A DNA stretch of 35,879 bases from Gemmatimonadota bacterium (GTDB lineage: Bacteria; Gemmatimonadota; Gemmatimonadetes; Longimicrobiales; Gaopeijiaceae): positions 1 to 35,879 of the forward strand of contig JAPPNO010000018.1 of NCBI GenBank assembly GCA_028873845.1, written 5' to 3'. The first letter of the stretch is position 1. The number at the start of each line of letters is the position of its first letter. A program made the position numbers and the translations under genes. Below the pieces are notes generated by a model. It ran no database searches. It was not told the origin of the DNA and saw nothing but the letters and a program-made list of their open reading frames with translations. Below, in pieces: positions 1 to 8,242 of the stretch.

Positions 1-54
1 ACCCAACTCACAACGCTAGCCCTAAAGCTATTTCGGGGAGAACAAGCTATCTCC
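1..54 (-). rRNA. 23S rRNA fragment (domain II), truncated
   Basis: Read on the minus strand, this stretch contains GGAGATAGCTTGTTCTCC followed by CCCGAAATAGCTTTAGGG. These match the highly conserved 23S rRNA domain II region around E. coli position 800-840 (GGAGAUAGCUGGUUCUCC in most bacteria). Only about 54 nt are present. Upstream rRNA sequence, which should lie to the right of position 54, is replaced by the coding region of the next gene. The fragment is therefore either a contig-edge chimera at a multicopy rRNA operon or a genuine small rRNA scrap. I infer an assembly junction near position 54. The identification rests on recall of the conserved motif, not on an alignment. Confidence 0.7.
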
Positions 55-481
55 TGGCGGCCGCATCCAGCACCGCGTCCTCCGCCTCCGATTGCGCCAG
101 GTCAAGCAGCGCCGACAGGTCGGCGATCCGTCGCCTGACCTCGACCGAGGCCTCCCCGATGTCGTCGGTCACGCCCTCGATCATGCCGTTGAGCCGGTCG
201 ATCTCGGCCCGCACGACCGTTGTGATGTGGTCGATGTTGCGGGCGGCGTTGTTCGCGTGCTCCACGAGCGGCCCGGACCGTTCGGTCGTGGTGGCCACAA
301 ATCCCGTCCACGTCCGCGACAGCGTGCGGAGTTCGGCCAGCACGAGCAGCAGAACCACCAGGATCGCCAGGAACGCCAGCCCCAACCCGATCATCGTCCA
401 CGCCGACACCACCGCGAGCCCGTCGCGCGCCAGCTCGACGACGGTGGTGTCCTGCAACGCGGCAGTGAATGTGGGTGACAT
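47..481 (-). CDS. Small membrane-anchored coiled-coil protein, DUF948-like layout
   Basis: This 144-residue protein has one strong transmembrane helix at about residues 28-50 (AILVVLLLVLAEL) followed by a long polar alpha-helical segment with heptad-like spacing (residues 60-140). The layout matches small DUF948/YtxH-type membrane proteins, but I cannot assign a family with certainty and no function is claimed. The ATG is preceded by GGAG about seven bases upstream, which supports this start. It is divergent from murA across an approximately 90-bp region. Its TAG stop lies inside the 23S-like sequence, so the real C-terminus may be cut off by the junction near position 54 and the last residues (ARR) may be artificial. 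Confidence 0.7.
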   Translation of the reverse strand: MSPTFTAALQDTTVVELARDGLAVVSAWTMIGLGLAFLAILVVLLLVLAELRTLSRTWTGFVATTTERSGPLVEHANNAARNIDHITTVVRAEIDRLNGMIEGVTDDIGEASVEVRRRIADLSALLDLAQSEAEDAVLDAAARR

Positions 482-558
482 GATGGCTCCGCTGGCGTGA
501 TTCGGGCCCGCAATATGGCGTGATCGGGGAAAGCTATCCAGAGAAAGCCGGATTTCGG

Positions 559-564
559 TATCTT
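559..564 (+). promoter_or_regulatory. Putative -10 box of a leaderless murA promoter
   Basis: TATCTT ends seven bases before the murA ATG, which would place the transcription start at or next to the start codon. No Shine-Dalgarno sequence precedes murA. The same hexamer with the same seven-base gap precedes hisS. No convincing -35 box is visible. This is inferred from pattern only. Confidence 0.35.
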
Positions 565-571
565 TCAGCCG

Positions 572-1849
572 ATGCCATCATTCATCGTATCGGGCGGCCA
601 CGAGCTGAGCGGCGCCATCCGGCCCGCCGGCAACAAGAACGCGGCCCTGCCGGTTCTCGCGGCGACCCTCATGTCGTCGGAGCCGGTGACCGTCCGCAAC
701 GTCCCCCGGATCCGCGACGTCCACACCCTCCTCGAGATCATGGAGTCGCTGGGGGCGTCCGTCACGTGGAACGGCGCCAACACGGTGGTGGTCAGCGCGG
801 CCGACGTCGAGGCCGGGGACCTCGATCCCGAACTCTCCGAGCGGATCCGCGCATCGATCCTCCTCGCGGGACCGCTGCTGGCCCGGTTCGGCTCCCTCTC
901 GCTGCCTCCCCCCGGGGGCGACGTGATCGGCCGCCGCCGCCTCGACACGCACCTCCTCGCCTTCGAGGCGCTGGGAGCCGAGGTGGAGACCTCGGCCGGT
1001 CTCGACATCCGCGCGCCCGCGCTGAGGGGCGCGAACATGTTCCTGGACGAGCCCTCCGTCACCGCCACCGAGAACGCCGTGATGGCCGCGTCGATGGCCG
1101 AGGGCGAAACGCTGATCCGCAACGCGGCGGCCGAGCCGCACGTGCAGGACCTTTGCCACCTCCTCAACGCAATGGGTGCGCACATCGAAGGAATCGGGAC
1201 CTCCAATCTCACCGTTCACGGTGCGCGCACCCTGGGCGGCGCCGACTTCGAGATCGGCCCGGACCATGTCGAGACCGGCTCCTTCATCGGTCTGGCGGCG
1301 GTTACGCGCAGCCGGCTGGTGATTGAGGACGCCCCCATCGCGCACCTCGACTCCATCCTCCTCGGTTTCCGGCGTCTCGGGATCGATTGCCGCGTGAAGG
1401 GCCGCGACCTGGTGGTCGACGGGCGCACCGAACCCGTCATCCGGATGGACGCCTTCGGGCACATCCCGAAGGTCGACGACGGACCCTGGCCGGCCTTCCC
1501 CGCCGACCTGACCTCGATCGCCGTGGTGGCCGCCACCAGCGCGCGGGGTACGGTCCTGATCCACGAGAAGATGTTCGAGTCCAGGATGTTCTTCACCGAC
1601 AAGCTCGTGAGCATGGGGGCCCGCATCATCCTGTGCGACCCGCACCGGGTCGTCGTCGTGGGTCCGTCGAGCCTGCGCGGCGCAAGGGTGGAGAGCCCCG
1701 ACATCCGGGCGGGAATGGCCATGCTCATCGCGGCCCTGGGGGCCCGCGGCGAGAGCCTCATCCGCAACGCGGGACAGATCGAACGCGGATACGAGAGGAT
1801 CGACGAGCGGCTCCGGACGCTGGGCGCGCGGATCGAGCGCCGGGGGTAG
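572..1849 (+). CDS. murA: UDP-N-acetylglucosamine 1-carboxyvinyltransferase (Asp-type MurA)
   Basis: MurA transfers enolpyruvate from PEP to UDP-GlcNAc, the first committed cytoplasmic step of peptidoglycan synthesis. The 425-residue length fits the family (about 420). The N-terminus carries the conserved GNKNAALP segment with Lys22. RASILLAGPLLARFG precedes the active-site loop, AFPADLTS carries the conserved Asp, and RGYERIDERL near the C-terminus carries the conserved Arg. In the loop the usual PGGCAIG reads PGGDVIG, so the catalytic/fosfomycin-target Cys (E. coli Cys115) is Asp117 here. Natural Asp variants are known in Mycobacterium and Chlamydia and are active but fosfomycin-insensitive. 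Insensitivity here is inference. The ATG has no SD and may be leaderless. Confidence 0.96.
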   Translation: MPSFIVSGGHELSGAIRPAGNKNAALPVLAATLMSSEPVTVRNVPRIRDVHTLLEIMESLGASVTWNGANTVVVSAADVEAGDLDPELSERIRASILLAGPLLARFGSLSLPPPGGDVIGRRRLDTHLLAFEALGAEVETSAGLDIRAPALRGANMFLDEPSVTATENAVMAASMAEGETLIRNAAAEPHVQDLCHLLNAMGAHIEGIGTSNLTVHGARTLGGADFEIGPDHVETGSFIGLAAVTRSRLVIEDAPIAHLDSILLGFRRLGIDCRVKGRDLVVDGRTEPVIRMDAFGHIPKVDDGPWPAFPADLTSIAVVAATSARGTVLIHEKMFESRMFFTDKLVSMGARIILCDPHRVVVVGPSSLRGARVESPDIRAGMAMLIAALGARGESLIRNAGQIERGYERIDERLRTLGARIERRG

Positions 1850-1902
1850 CGGTCGGCGGAGAATACACCGCGGCACCCCGTCACCACGGTGCCCTGCCAC
1901 GA

Positions 1903-1932
1903 TTGACCGGGAGACCGCGTCACGGCTATACT
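1903..1932 (+). promoter_or_regulatory. Sigma70-type promoter of the rimP-nusA-infB operon
   Basis: TTGACC (1903-1908) and TATACT (1927-1932) are separated by 18 bp, a near-consensus housekeeping promoter. It lies about 100 bp upstream of rimP in an otherwise gene-free interval (1850-2034), so transcription should begin near 1939 and include a roughly 95-nt leader with a terminator-like hairpin. Confidence 0.75.
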
Positions 1933-1979
1933 ACAGTAAGGTGGTCCCGAACCGACCGGCCCTGGCCGGCGGCGTTTGA

Positions 1980-2009
1980 GTGGGGGAGAAGGCATCCCCC
2001 GCTTTTTTT
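1980..2009 (+). terminator. Intrinsic terminator/attenuator in the rimP leader
   Basis: GTGGGGGA (1980-1987) pairs with TCCCCCGC (1995-2002) across a 7-nt loop and is followed by seven T residues (2003-2009). It lies downstream of the operon promoter and only about 25 nt before the rimP start. It would therefore act on rimP-operon transcripts rather than end murA alone. Leader terminators before rimP are known in other bacteria (rimP leader attenuation described in Gammaproteobacteria). Attenuation here is inference. Confidence 0.75.
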
Positions 2010-2034
2010 ATCCACTGTTGCAGGGGGTGACGAC

Positions 2035-2529
2035 TTGAAAGCGAACCGGGCGGGAATCCGGGAGGAGCTGGAAACGCGGCTTTCCGGCCTGGGCTACAAG
2101 CTGGTCCAGCTCGACTGGGCGGGCACCGCCGGGCGTCCGGTCATCCGGCTGCGGGTGGAGCGCGAGGCGCTGGACCGCCCCGTATCGCTGGACGACTGCG
2201 CGACGGTGAGCCGGGGCATCGAGGCGTGGCTCGACGAGGACGCGAGGGTGCCGGAGCGGTACGTCCTCGAGGTATCCTCGCCGGGCCTGGAGCGCCCCCT
2301 GACACGCGACAGGGACTTCCACCGGTTCCGCGGAAGGAAGATCGCCGTCACCGGCACCGAGACGCTTCATGGCCACAGTTCGCGCCTGGAGGGCGAGCTG
2401 CTCGGTCTGGGCGGCGAAGACGGCGGCCCGGGATCCATCCGGCTCCGCCTGAACGGGGGTGACGAGGTCGAGGTTCCACGGTCGCGGGTGTCGGCAGCCC
2501 GCCTGGTCCACGATTGGAAGGTGTCATGA
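2035..2529 (+). CDS. rimP: Ribosome maturation factor RimP
   Basis: RimP is a cytoplasmic factor that assists 30S subunit maturation. The 164-residue product contains the hallmark YVLEVSSPGLERPL segment, an N-terminal alpha/beta domain and a C-terminal SH3-like portion ending in VPRSRVSAARLV. I chose the TTG at 2035 because AGGGGGTGA sits immediately upstream at SD distance and the translated sequence matches the family from this point. Longer readings in this frame run back through the promoter and murA. Its TGA overlaps the nusA ATG (ATGA), indicating translational coupling. First gene of the operon, behind a leader hairpin. Confidence 0.95.
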   Translation: MKANRAGIREELETRLSGLGYKLVQLDWAGTAGRPVIRLRVEREALDRPVSLDDCATVSRGIEAWLDEDARVPERYVLEVSSPGLERPLTRDRDFHRFRGRKIAVTGTETLHGHSSRLEGELLGLGGEDGGPGSIRLRLNGGDEVEVPRSRVSAARLVHDWKVS

Positions 2530-3875
2530 GCGTAAACACCGCGCAGATCAGGGCGGCGTTCAGCGACATCATGGACGCGAAGAGCCTCGAGTTCGACCAG
2601 GTCAACGAGCTCATCAGGGACGGGATTCACGCCGGCCTGGCGCGCATATTCGGCGCCAACGTCAACGCCGAGATTCTCATCGACGACGTCTCCGGCGACA
2701 TTGAGATGGTCGTTCTCAAGCGGGTCGTCGAGACCGTGGAGGATCCGTCGTCGGAGATCTCGGTGGACGAGGCGCGGTGGGACGATCCCACCTACGAAGT
2801 CGGTGACGTGATGGAGCTTCCCGTCGAGTTCACCGAGTTCGGCCGCAACGCCGTCATGGCCACCAAGCAGCGGATCGTGCAGCTGGTGCGCGAGGGCGAG
2901 CGGCAGCGCATCCGCGACGAGTATTCCGATCGCGTGGGCGACCTGCTCTCGGGCGAGGTGCAGCAGATCGAGCGGGGCAAGCTGGTGCTGATCCTGAATC
3001 GCTCCCGCGAGGCGGAGGCCATCATTCCCTGGAAGGAACAGAACCCGCGCGAACGATTTCGCCAGGGAGAGTCGATCCGGGCGGTCCTCAAGAAGGTGGA
3101 CGAGACGCCCAAGGGGCCCCGCCTGATCCTCTCCCGCGCCGATCCCGGTTTCGTCGCGGCGCTGTTCAAGCTGGAGGTGCCGGAGATCTACCAGGGCATC
3201 GTCGAGATCAAGGAGTCCACCCGCGAGGTCGGCGGGCGGACCAAGATCGCGGTGCACAGCCGCGACGACTCCATCGACCCGGTGGGGGCCTGCGTGGGGC
3301 TCAAGGGCTCCCGCGTCCAGGCGGTGGTGCGGGAACTGGGCGGTGAGCGGATCGACATCGTGCCCTGGCACCCCACGCCCGAGATCTTCGCCCGGCGCGC
3401 GCTCGCGCCCGCCCGCGTGGCCAAGGTCCATTCGGACCCGTCGCGACAGGTCATCACCGCGATCGTGGACGAGGATCAGCTCTCGCTGGCGATCGGCAGG
3501 AACGGCCAGAACGTGCGGTTGGCATCGCAGCTGATCGGCTGGCAGATCGATCTCTACGGTTCCCGCGAATGGCTGGAGCGGGGGGCGGACATGTCGGTCT
3601 TCGTGGAGGACGAGACGGACTCCTACGAGACCGCGGACTTTCCGCTGAGCGAACTTGCCCTGGACGGCGACACCCTCGCCGCGCTGAATGGCTCGGGATA
3701 CAGCAGCTTCCTCGACATCATCGACCTGGACCGGGCCGACTTTCTGGCGGTCGACGGGGTCACCGAAGAGGCGGCCGCGCAGCTCCTCACGCTGATCGAG
3801 GATCTCACCGTGGTCGAAGCGGAGCCGGTCGCCGCCGGTGAGGATGCGGCAGCCGCCGGGGACGAGACGGCCTGA
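2526..3875 (+). CDS. nusA: Transcription termination/antitermination factor NusA
   Basis: NusA binds RNA polymerase and nascent RNA, modulating pausing, termination and rRNA antitermination. The 449-residue protein has the N-terminal RNAP-binding domain (1-130), an S1 domain (about 138-205), KH1 (about 236-285, with GLKGSR) and KH2 (about 305-345, with AIGRNGQNVRLA). An acidic C-terminal region follows, with a helix-hairpin-helix-like stretch (about 375-430) and an Ala/Glu-rich tail. The ATG at 2526 is preferred over an in-frame TTG at 2514 because GGAAGGTG precedes it and the family starts here. It overlaps rimP by 4 nt and infB by 1 nt. No ylxR-type gene lies between nusA and infB, unlike many bacteria. 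Confidence 0.96.
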   Translation: MSVNTAQIRAAFSDIMDAKSLEFDQVNELIRDGIHAGLARIFGANVNAEILIDDVSGDIEMVVLKRVVETVEDPSSEISVDEARWDDPTYEVGDVMELPVEFTEFGRNAVMATKQRIVQLVREGERQRIRDEYSDRVGDLLSGEVQQIERGKLVLILNRSREAEAIIPWKEQNPRERFRQGESIRAVLKKVDETPKGPRLILSRADPGFVAALFKLEVPEIYQGIVEIKESTREVGGRTKIAVHSRDDSIDPVGACVGLKGSRVQAVVRELGGERIDIVPWHPTPEIFARRALAPARVAKVHSDPSRQVITAIVDEDQLSLAIGRNGQNVRLASQLIGWQIDLYGSREWLERGADMSVFVEDETDSYETADFPLSELALDGDTLAALNGSGYSSFLDIIDLDRADFLAVDGVTEEAAAQLLTLIEDLTVVEAEPVAAGEDAAAAGDETA

Positions 3876-6634
3876 TGCGGGTCCGGGAACTCGCGGTCGA
3901 CCTGAGGGTCAACGCCGATGTCCTCCTCAGGTTCCTGAGGGAATCGGGCGTGCGCGTCGGCCACCCCGACGCCTTCATCCAGGATACGGACGTCGCCAGG
4001 GTGCGGACTCGCCTCGAACGGGAGCGGAGGGCGGGACACGGCGACGCGGCCGATGTCATGCGCGCGGTGGTGAAGGCGCACAAGCCCACGAGCCGGAGGC
4101 GCCGGCGCAGGCGGATAGCGACCCCCAAACCCTCCGCGACGGCCGAGGCCCCGCCCGAGGAAGCCGTTGCCGCGGACGGGGAAGCCGCCCTGGAGACCGC
4201 CGAGGCGGCAGCACCTGAAGTGACGGTGGAGGCGGACGGGGTGGGCGAACAGGTGGAGGCCGCGCCCCCGGCCGAAGAGACCGTACCGGCGGACGCCGCG
4301 GCACCGGCCCCGCCGGTGGAGACCGAGGTCGGGGACGCGGTCATCGCGACACCGGTCGTGGAGGAACCTGCTCGGCCGGAGCCTGCCCCCGACCTGCCTC
4401 TTGAGCCTTCGGTCGGTGCGGATGTGCCTCCATCGGAGACCGCCGTTCCACCCATCGCCGCCCAGGCTCCCGGAGTCCAGCCCGAGCCCGCGCCGGCGGA
4501 ACGAACTCCGATCATGCCGGCTCGCACAGGGTCCAAGCCGGCTCCCGCCCGAGACGGTGCCCCCGGCGGCCTGGCCCCGGTCAGGAGCAAACCGGCGCCG
4601 GCGGCCAGCGCCGGCCCGGGCGGCAAGGTGCGGATCCAGGCCGAGGGGTACACCTCCGACGGCCGCAAGAAGAGGGAGCGCAGGCGGGGCAAGCGCCGCC
4701 GCGGGGCCGACCGCGACAAGGCGAGGGAGAACATCCAGCGGGTCATGGCCGAGATCAAGGGCGGCAAGAAGAAGCGCCGGAAGGGCAAGAGCGCCGTGGC
4801 CGCCGCCAAGGAGGAGCGTGTAGCCGCGGAGGAGCGGGCCGCCGAGCAGGTGGCGGCCGAGGCCCGCACGGTCCGCGTCAACGAGTTCCTCACGGTCGCG
4901 GAACTCGCCGAGCTCGTCGAGACCAGCGCCGCCGAGATCATCGGGTCCGCATTCCGGAACATGGGACTTCCGGTCACGATCAACCAGCGCCTCGATTTCG
5001 ATCAGATCGAGCTGCTGCTGGAAGGATTCGGCTTCAAGGCGGTCCGCGAGACGGACTACCTGCCGCCCGGCGAGGAAATCGAGGAGGACGATCCCGCCGA
5101 CCTGCGCCCGCGCCCCCCCGTCGTCACCGTCATGGGCCACGTCGATCACGGCAAGACGAAGCTGCTCGACTGGATCCGCGACACCAACGTCGTGGCCGGG
5201 GAAGCGGGCGGCATCACGCAGCACATCGGCGCGTACCACGTCGAGCTCGACGACGGCCGCACCATCTCCTTCCTCGACACACCGGGCCACGCCGCCTTCA
5301 CGGCCATGCGCGCCCGGGGCGCGGACGTGACCGACCTGGTGGTCCTCGTCGTGGCCGCCGACGACGCCGTCATGCCGCAGACCATCGAGGCGATCAGCCA
5401 TGCGAAGAATGCCGGAGTCCCGATGATCGTGGCGATCAACAAGATGGACCTTCCCGCGGCGAACCCGGAGCGTGTCCGCCAGGACCTCCTGCAGCACGGC
5501 GTCACCGTCGAGGATTTCGGCGGGGACACGCTGGTGGCGGAGGTTTCGGCCAGGACCGGCCAGGGGATGGACGATCTGCTCGACAAGGTGCTTCTCCAGG
5601 CCGAAATCCTGGAACTCCAGGCCAATCCTTCCCGGGACGCCTTGGGCGCGGTGGTGGAGGCCGAGCTCGACATCGGCAAGGGCCCGCTCGCCACGATCCT
5701 GGTGCAGGGCGGCACGCTTCGCGTCGGCGACAGCTTCGTGGTCGGTCTCCACGACGGCCGCATCCGGGCCCTGCTCGACGAGCGCGGCCACCACGTCGAC
5801 GACGTCGGGCCGGGGATTCCCGTTCAGATCCTGGGGGCGGCCGGCGTGCCCCAGGCGGGGGATGTCTTCCAGGTCATGGACGCCGACAAGGCCGCTTCGA
5901 TCGCCGCCAACCGCCAGCGCCTGGACCGCGAGAAGCAGCTCCGCATCAAGGAGCGCGGCATCAAGCTGGGCGACTTCACCCAGCTCCTGGCCGCCGGAGA
6001 CGTGAGCACGCTGCGCCTGGTGGTGAAGGGCGACGTGGACGGTTCCGTGCAGGCGCTGTGCGACGCCCTCGAACAGCTCTCCGCCAAGGAGGTGCAGGTC
6101 GAGATCATCCACCGGGGCGTGGGCGCGGTCAACGAGTCCGACGTGGTCCTCGCGCTGACCGCCGGTGCGGTCGTCATCGGCTTCCGCGTGCGTCCCGACG
6201 CCGGGGCGCGGCAGGCGTCCGCGCGCGAGGCCGTCGACATCCAGACCTACGACGTGATCTACGAGGCCGTCGACGACGTCAGGGCCGCGCTGGAGGGACT
6301 GCTGGCGCCGGAGCGGCGGGAGAGCGTGACGGGCGCCGCCGAGGCAAGGGTCATCTTCAAGATCCGAGGCGTCGGCACGATCGCGGGCAGCTACGTGGTC
6401 GACGGAATGATCCAGCGCGGAGCTCTGGCGCGGGTGATCCGCGACGGCGTCGTCATCTACGACGGGGAGATCGGGTCGCTCAGGCGCTTCAAGGACGACG
6501 CGCGCGAGGTCAAGGAAGGCTTCGAGTGCGGCATCGGCATCGCCAACTTCAACGACGTCAAGACCGGCGACGTCATCGAGACCTACCAGGTCCAGGAGGT
6601 CGCGCGCACCCTGGCGAGCGCCGAACGGGATTGA
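3875..6634 (+). CDS. infB: Translation initiation factor IF-2
   Basis: IF-2 is the GTPase that delivers initiator tRNA to the 30S subunit and promotes 50S joining. The 919-residue product begins with an IF2_N-type fold (about 1-50). A long Ala/Pro/Glu-rich linker and a Lys/Arg-rich patch (near 265-310) follow, then a second IF2_N domain (about 335-390). The G domain has GHVDHGKT (421-428), GGITQHIGA, DTPGHAAF, NKMD (522-525) and SARTGQGM. Domains II-IV follow and end at QVQEVARTLASAERD. The ATG overlaps the nusA stop (TGATG), indicating coupling. The length is in the usual range for GC-rich bacteria; the linker is low complexity and probably disordered. Confidence 0.97.
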   Translation: MRVRELAVDLRVNADVLLRFLRESGVRVGHPDAFIQDTDVARVRTRLERERRAGHGDAADVMRAVVKAHKPTSRRRRRRRIATPKPSATAEAPPEEAVAADGEAALETAEAAAPEVTVEADGVGEQVEAAPPAEETVPADAAAPAPPVETEVGDAVIATPVVEEPARPEPAPDLPLEPSVGADVPPSETAVPPIAAQAPGVQPEPAPAERTPIMPARTGSKPAPARDGAPGGLAPVRSKPAPAASAGPGGKVRIQAEGYTSDGRKKRERRRGKRRRGADRDKARENIQRVMAEIKGGKKKRRKGKSAVAAAKEERVAAEERAAEQVAAEARTVRVNEFLTVAELAELVETSAAEIIGSAFRNMGLPVTINQRLDFDQIELLLEGFGFKAVRETDYLPPGEEIEEDDPADLRPRPPVVTVMGHVDHGKTKLLDWIRDTNVVAGEAGGITQHIGAYHVELDDGRTISFLDTPGHAAFTAMRARGADVTDLVVLVVAADDAVMPQTIEAISHAKNAGVPMIVAINKMDLPAANPERVRQDLLQHGVTVEDFGGDTLVAEVSARTGQGMDDLLDKVLLQAEILELQANPSRDALGAVVEAELDIGKGPLATILVQGGTLRVGDSFVVGLHDGRIRALLDERGHHVDDVGPGIPVQILGAAGVPQAGDVFQVMDADKAASIAANRQRLDREKQLRIKERGIKLGDFTQLLAAGDVSTLRLVVKGDVDGSVQALCDALEQLSAKEVQVEIIHRGVGAVNESDVVLALTAGAVVIGFRVRPDAGARQASAREAVDIQTYDVIYEAVDDVRAALEGLLAPERRESVTGAAEARVIFKIRGVGTIAGSYVVDGMIQRGALARVIRDGVVIYDGEIGSLRRFKDDAREVKEGFECGIGIANFNDVKTGDVIETYQVQEVARTLASAERD

Positions 6635-6669
6635 GGACGTCCGTCCCCCAGACGCGCCCACGACCCCCG

Positions 6670-6948
6670 ATGGTGGTGACCGTGTCCACATGGGACCTCG
6701 CAATCCCGGGTTCGGGGTCGCTCAAGCGGAAGCGTTCGGTTCTTCGTTCGCTCAAGGACCGGCTTGCGCGCATGAACGTGTCGGTGGCCGAGTCGGGTCT
6801 GCAGGACGTGCGCAACCGGGCGCGAATATCGGTGGCGTTCCTGGCCGCCCACTCCGCGCAGGCGGACTCGATCCAGGAGGCCGTGGACCGGCTCGTCGCC
6901 GGGGCGCGGGATGCGGTGGTCGTGGCCAACTCGACGGAGCGCTTCTGA
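6670..6948 (+). CDS. DUF503 family protein (YlxP-like)
   Basis: This 92-residue protein fits the DUF503/YlxP family: it starts MVVTVSTWDLAIPG, contains SLKRKRSVLRSLKDRL, and has the NVSVAESGLQDVRNRARISV strand-helix pattern. In Bacillus and many other phyla ylxP sits between infB and rbfA, exactly as here. Bacillus YlxP has been linked to ribosome assembly, but the biochemical role is not settled. The ATG at 6670 gives the expected length; no strong SD is visible. It lies 35 nt after infB, and its stop overlaps the rbfA start (TGATG). Confidence 0.9.
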   Translation: MVVTVSTWDLAIPGSGSLKRKRSVLRSLKDRLARMNVSVAESGLQDVRNRARISVAFLAAHSAQADSIQEAVDRLVAGARDAVVVANSTERF

Positions 6949-7349
6949 TGTCCTCGCGCCGCCGCGCCCGCCTGGGCGAGCAGCTGCGCCGGGAGCTCTC
7001 GGCGAAGATCCGGTACCTGGTGCGCGATCCGGAGGTGGGCCCGCTTTCGGTGACCGGCGTGGACGTGAGCGCGGATCTGTGGTTCGCGCGCGTGTTCGTG
7101 GAGCCGCATGGCAGCGAGGACGAGCAGGCGCGCACGCTGGCGGGTTTGGCCCGCGCGGCGCCGTTCCTGCGTTCGGTGCTGGGGCGGGAGCTGCATATTC
7201 GGCGAATGCCGGAGTTGAGGTTCGAGCGGGACACGTCGATCGAGGCCGGGCAGCGGATCGAGGCGATTCTGAAGGAGGTGCTGCCGGGGGATGACGAGGG
7301 GAACGGTCACGCCGACGATGGCTCCCACGCTGAAGAGGACGACCGTTGA
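6948..7349 (+). CDS. rbfA: 30S ribosome-binding factor RbfA
   Basis: RbfA is a small KH-fold protein that binds immature 30S subunits during 16S rRNA 5'-end processing. The 133-residue product shows the family pattern RRARLGEQLRRELSAKIRYL at the N-terminus. Strand VTGVDVSADLWFARVFVEP and LGRELHIRRMPELRFERD follow, and the tail is acidic. The ATG overlaps the ylxP stop by one base. Its TGA overlaps the TTG start of truB, so the chain ylxP-rbfA-truB is translationally coupled. Confidence 0.94.
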   Translation: MSSRRRARLGEQLRRELSAKIRYLVRDPEVGPLSVTGVDVSADLWFARVFVEPHGSEDEQARTLAGLARAAPFLRSVLGRELHIRRMPELRFERDTSIEAGQRIEAILKEVLPGDDEGNGHADDGSHAEEDDR

Positions 7350-8233
7350 GCGAGCCGTCGGCGCCCATGGGGATGCTGCTGGTCGACAAGCCGGCGGGCG
7401 TGACTTCGCACGATGTCGTGGCGGTGGTTCGGCGTGTGCTCGAGGTCCGCAAGGTGGGCCACGCGGGCACGCTGGACCCCTTCGCCACGGGCCTCCTGGT
7501 GCTCGGGATCGGACGGGCCACCCGCCTCCTGGAGTACCTGACGGGTCTGGACAAGGAGTACGAGGCGACCGCCCGCCTCGGGGTCGCGACCGAGTCGCAG
7601 GATCCGGAGGGCGAGGTGATCGCCGAGGATGATCGCTGGGAGGACGTCACCGCGGATCGGATCCGGGCGGTTGCGGGGGGGATGGCCGGATCGCTGCTGC
7701 TTTCGCCGCCGGTGTACTCCGCCGTCAAGGTGGACGGTGTGCCCGCGCATCGCCGGGTCCGCCGTGGGGAAAGCGTGAAACTCGCGCCGCGGGAGGCGAC
7801 CGTGCACGCACTGGAGGTGGTCGGGGTCGACCTCCCCGAGGTGCGCTTCCGGGTGGCGTGTTCGAGCGGGACCTACGTGCGCAGCCTGGGCGTCGAACTG
7901 GGGCAGCGGCTCGGCACGGGCTGCCACCTCACCGCGCTGCGGCGTACCCGGGTGGGCACTTTCCGTGTGCGTGACGCGGTGGGGCTCGAGGCGGTGCGGA
8001 GGGGGGGGATCCCGGCGCGTGCCCGGGTGGATGCCGTCTCCGCGCTGGCCCACCTGCCGCGTGTGGTGGTGGAGCCGGGCGAGGCCGCGATGCTCGCGAC
8101 GGGGAAGAAGGTGCCGAACGGAGCGCCGGAGTGCGGGGCGGCCGTGTTTGCGCTTCCGGGCGACCGGCTCGTGGCGGTGGGGGCCGTGCGGGACGGCGTG
8201 CTCGAGCCGCGGAAGGTGTTCCACCGTGCGTGA
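7346..8233 (+). CDS. truB: tRNA pseudouridine(55) synthase TruB
   Basis: TruB converts U55 in the T-loop of tRNAs to pseudouridine. The 295-residue protein begins GMLLVDKPAGVTSHDVV and has the catalytic motif VGHAGTLDPFATGLL with Asp44. Further conserved blocks are DKEYEATARLGVATE, SGTYVRSLGVELG and LTALRRTRVGTF, followed by a short C-terminal domain. The TTG at 7346 overlaps the rbfA stop and has GAAGAGGA upstream; an ATG at 7367 is a possible alternative. Part of the ribosome/tRNA maturation operon, followed nine bases later by ribF. Confidence 0.96.
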   Translation: MSEPSAPMGMLLVDKPAGVTSHDVVAVVRRVLEVRKVGHAGTLDPFATGLLVLGIGRATRLLEYLTGLDKEYEATARLGVATESQDPEGEVIAEDDRWEDVTADRIRAVAGGMAGSLLLSPPVYSAVKVDGVPAHRRVRRGESVKLAPREATVHALEVVGVDLPEVRFRVACSSGTYVRSLGVELGQRLGTGCHLTALRRTRVGTFRVRDAVGLEAVRRGGIPARARVDAVSALAHLPRVVVEPGEAAMLATGKKVPNGAPECGAAVFALPGDRLVAVGAVRDGVLEPRKVFHRA

Positions 8234-8242
8234 GGGGGGCGC

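Noticed and set aside
3623-6703. Very long open frame on the minus strand opposite infB
   Set aside because: It is the antisense shadow of infB, rich in His/Arg/Asp/Gly with no recognisable domain; high GC makes such frames common.
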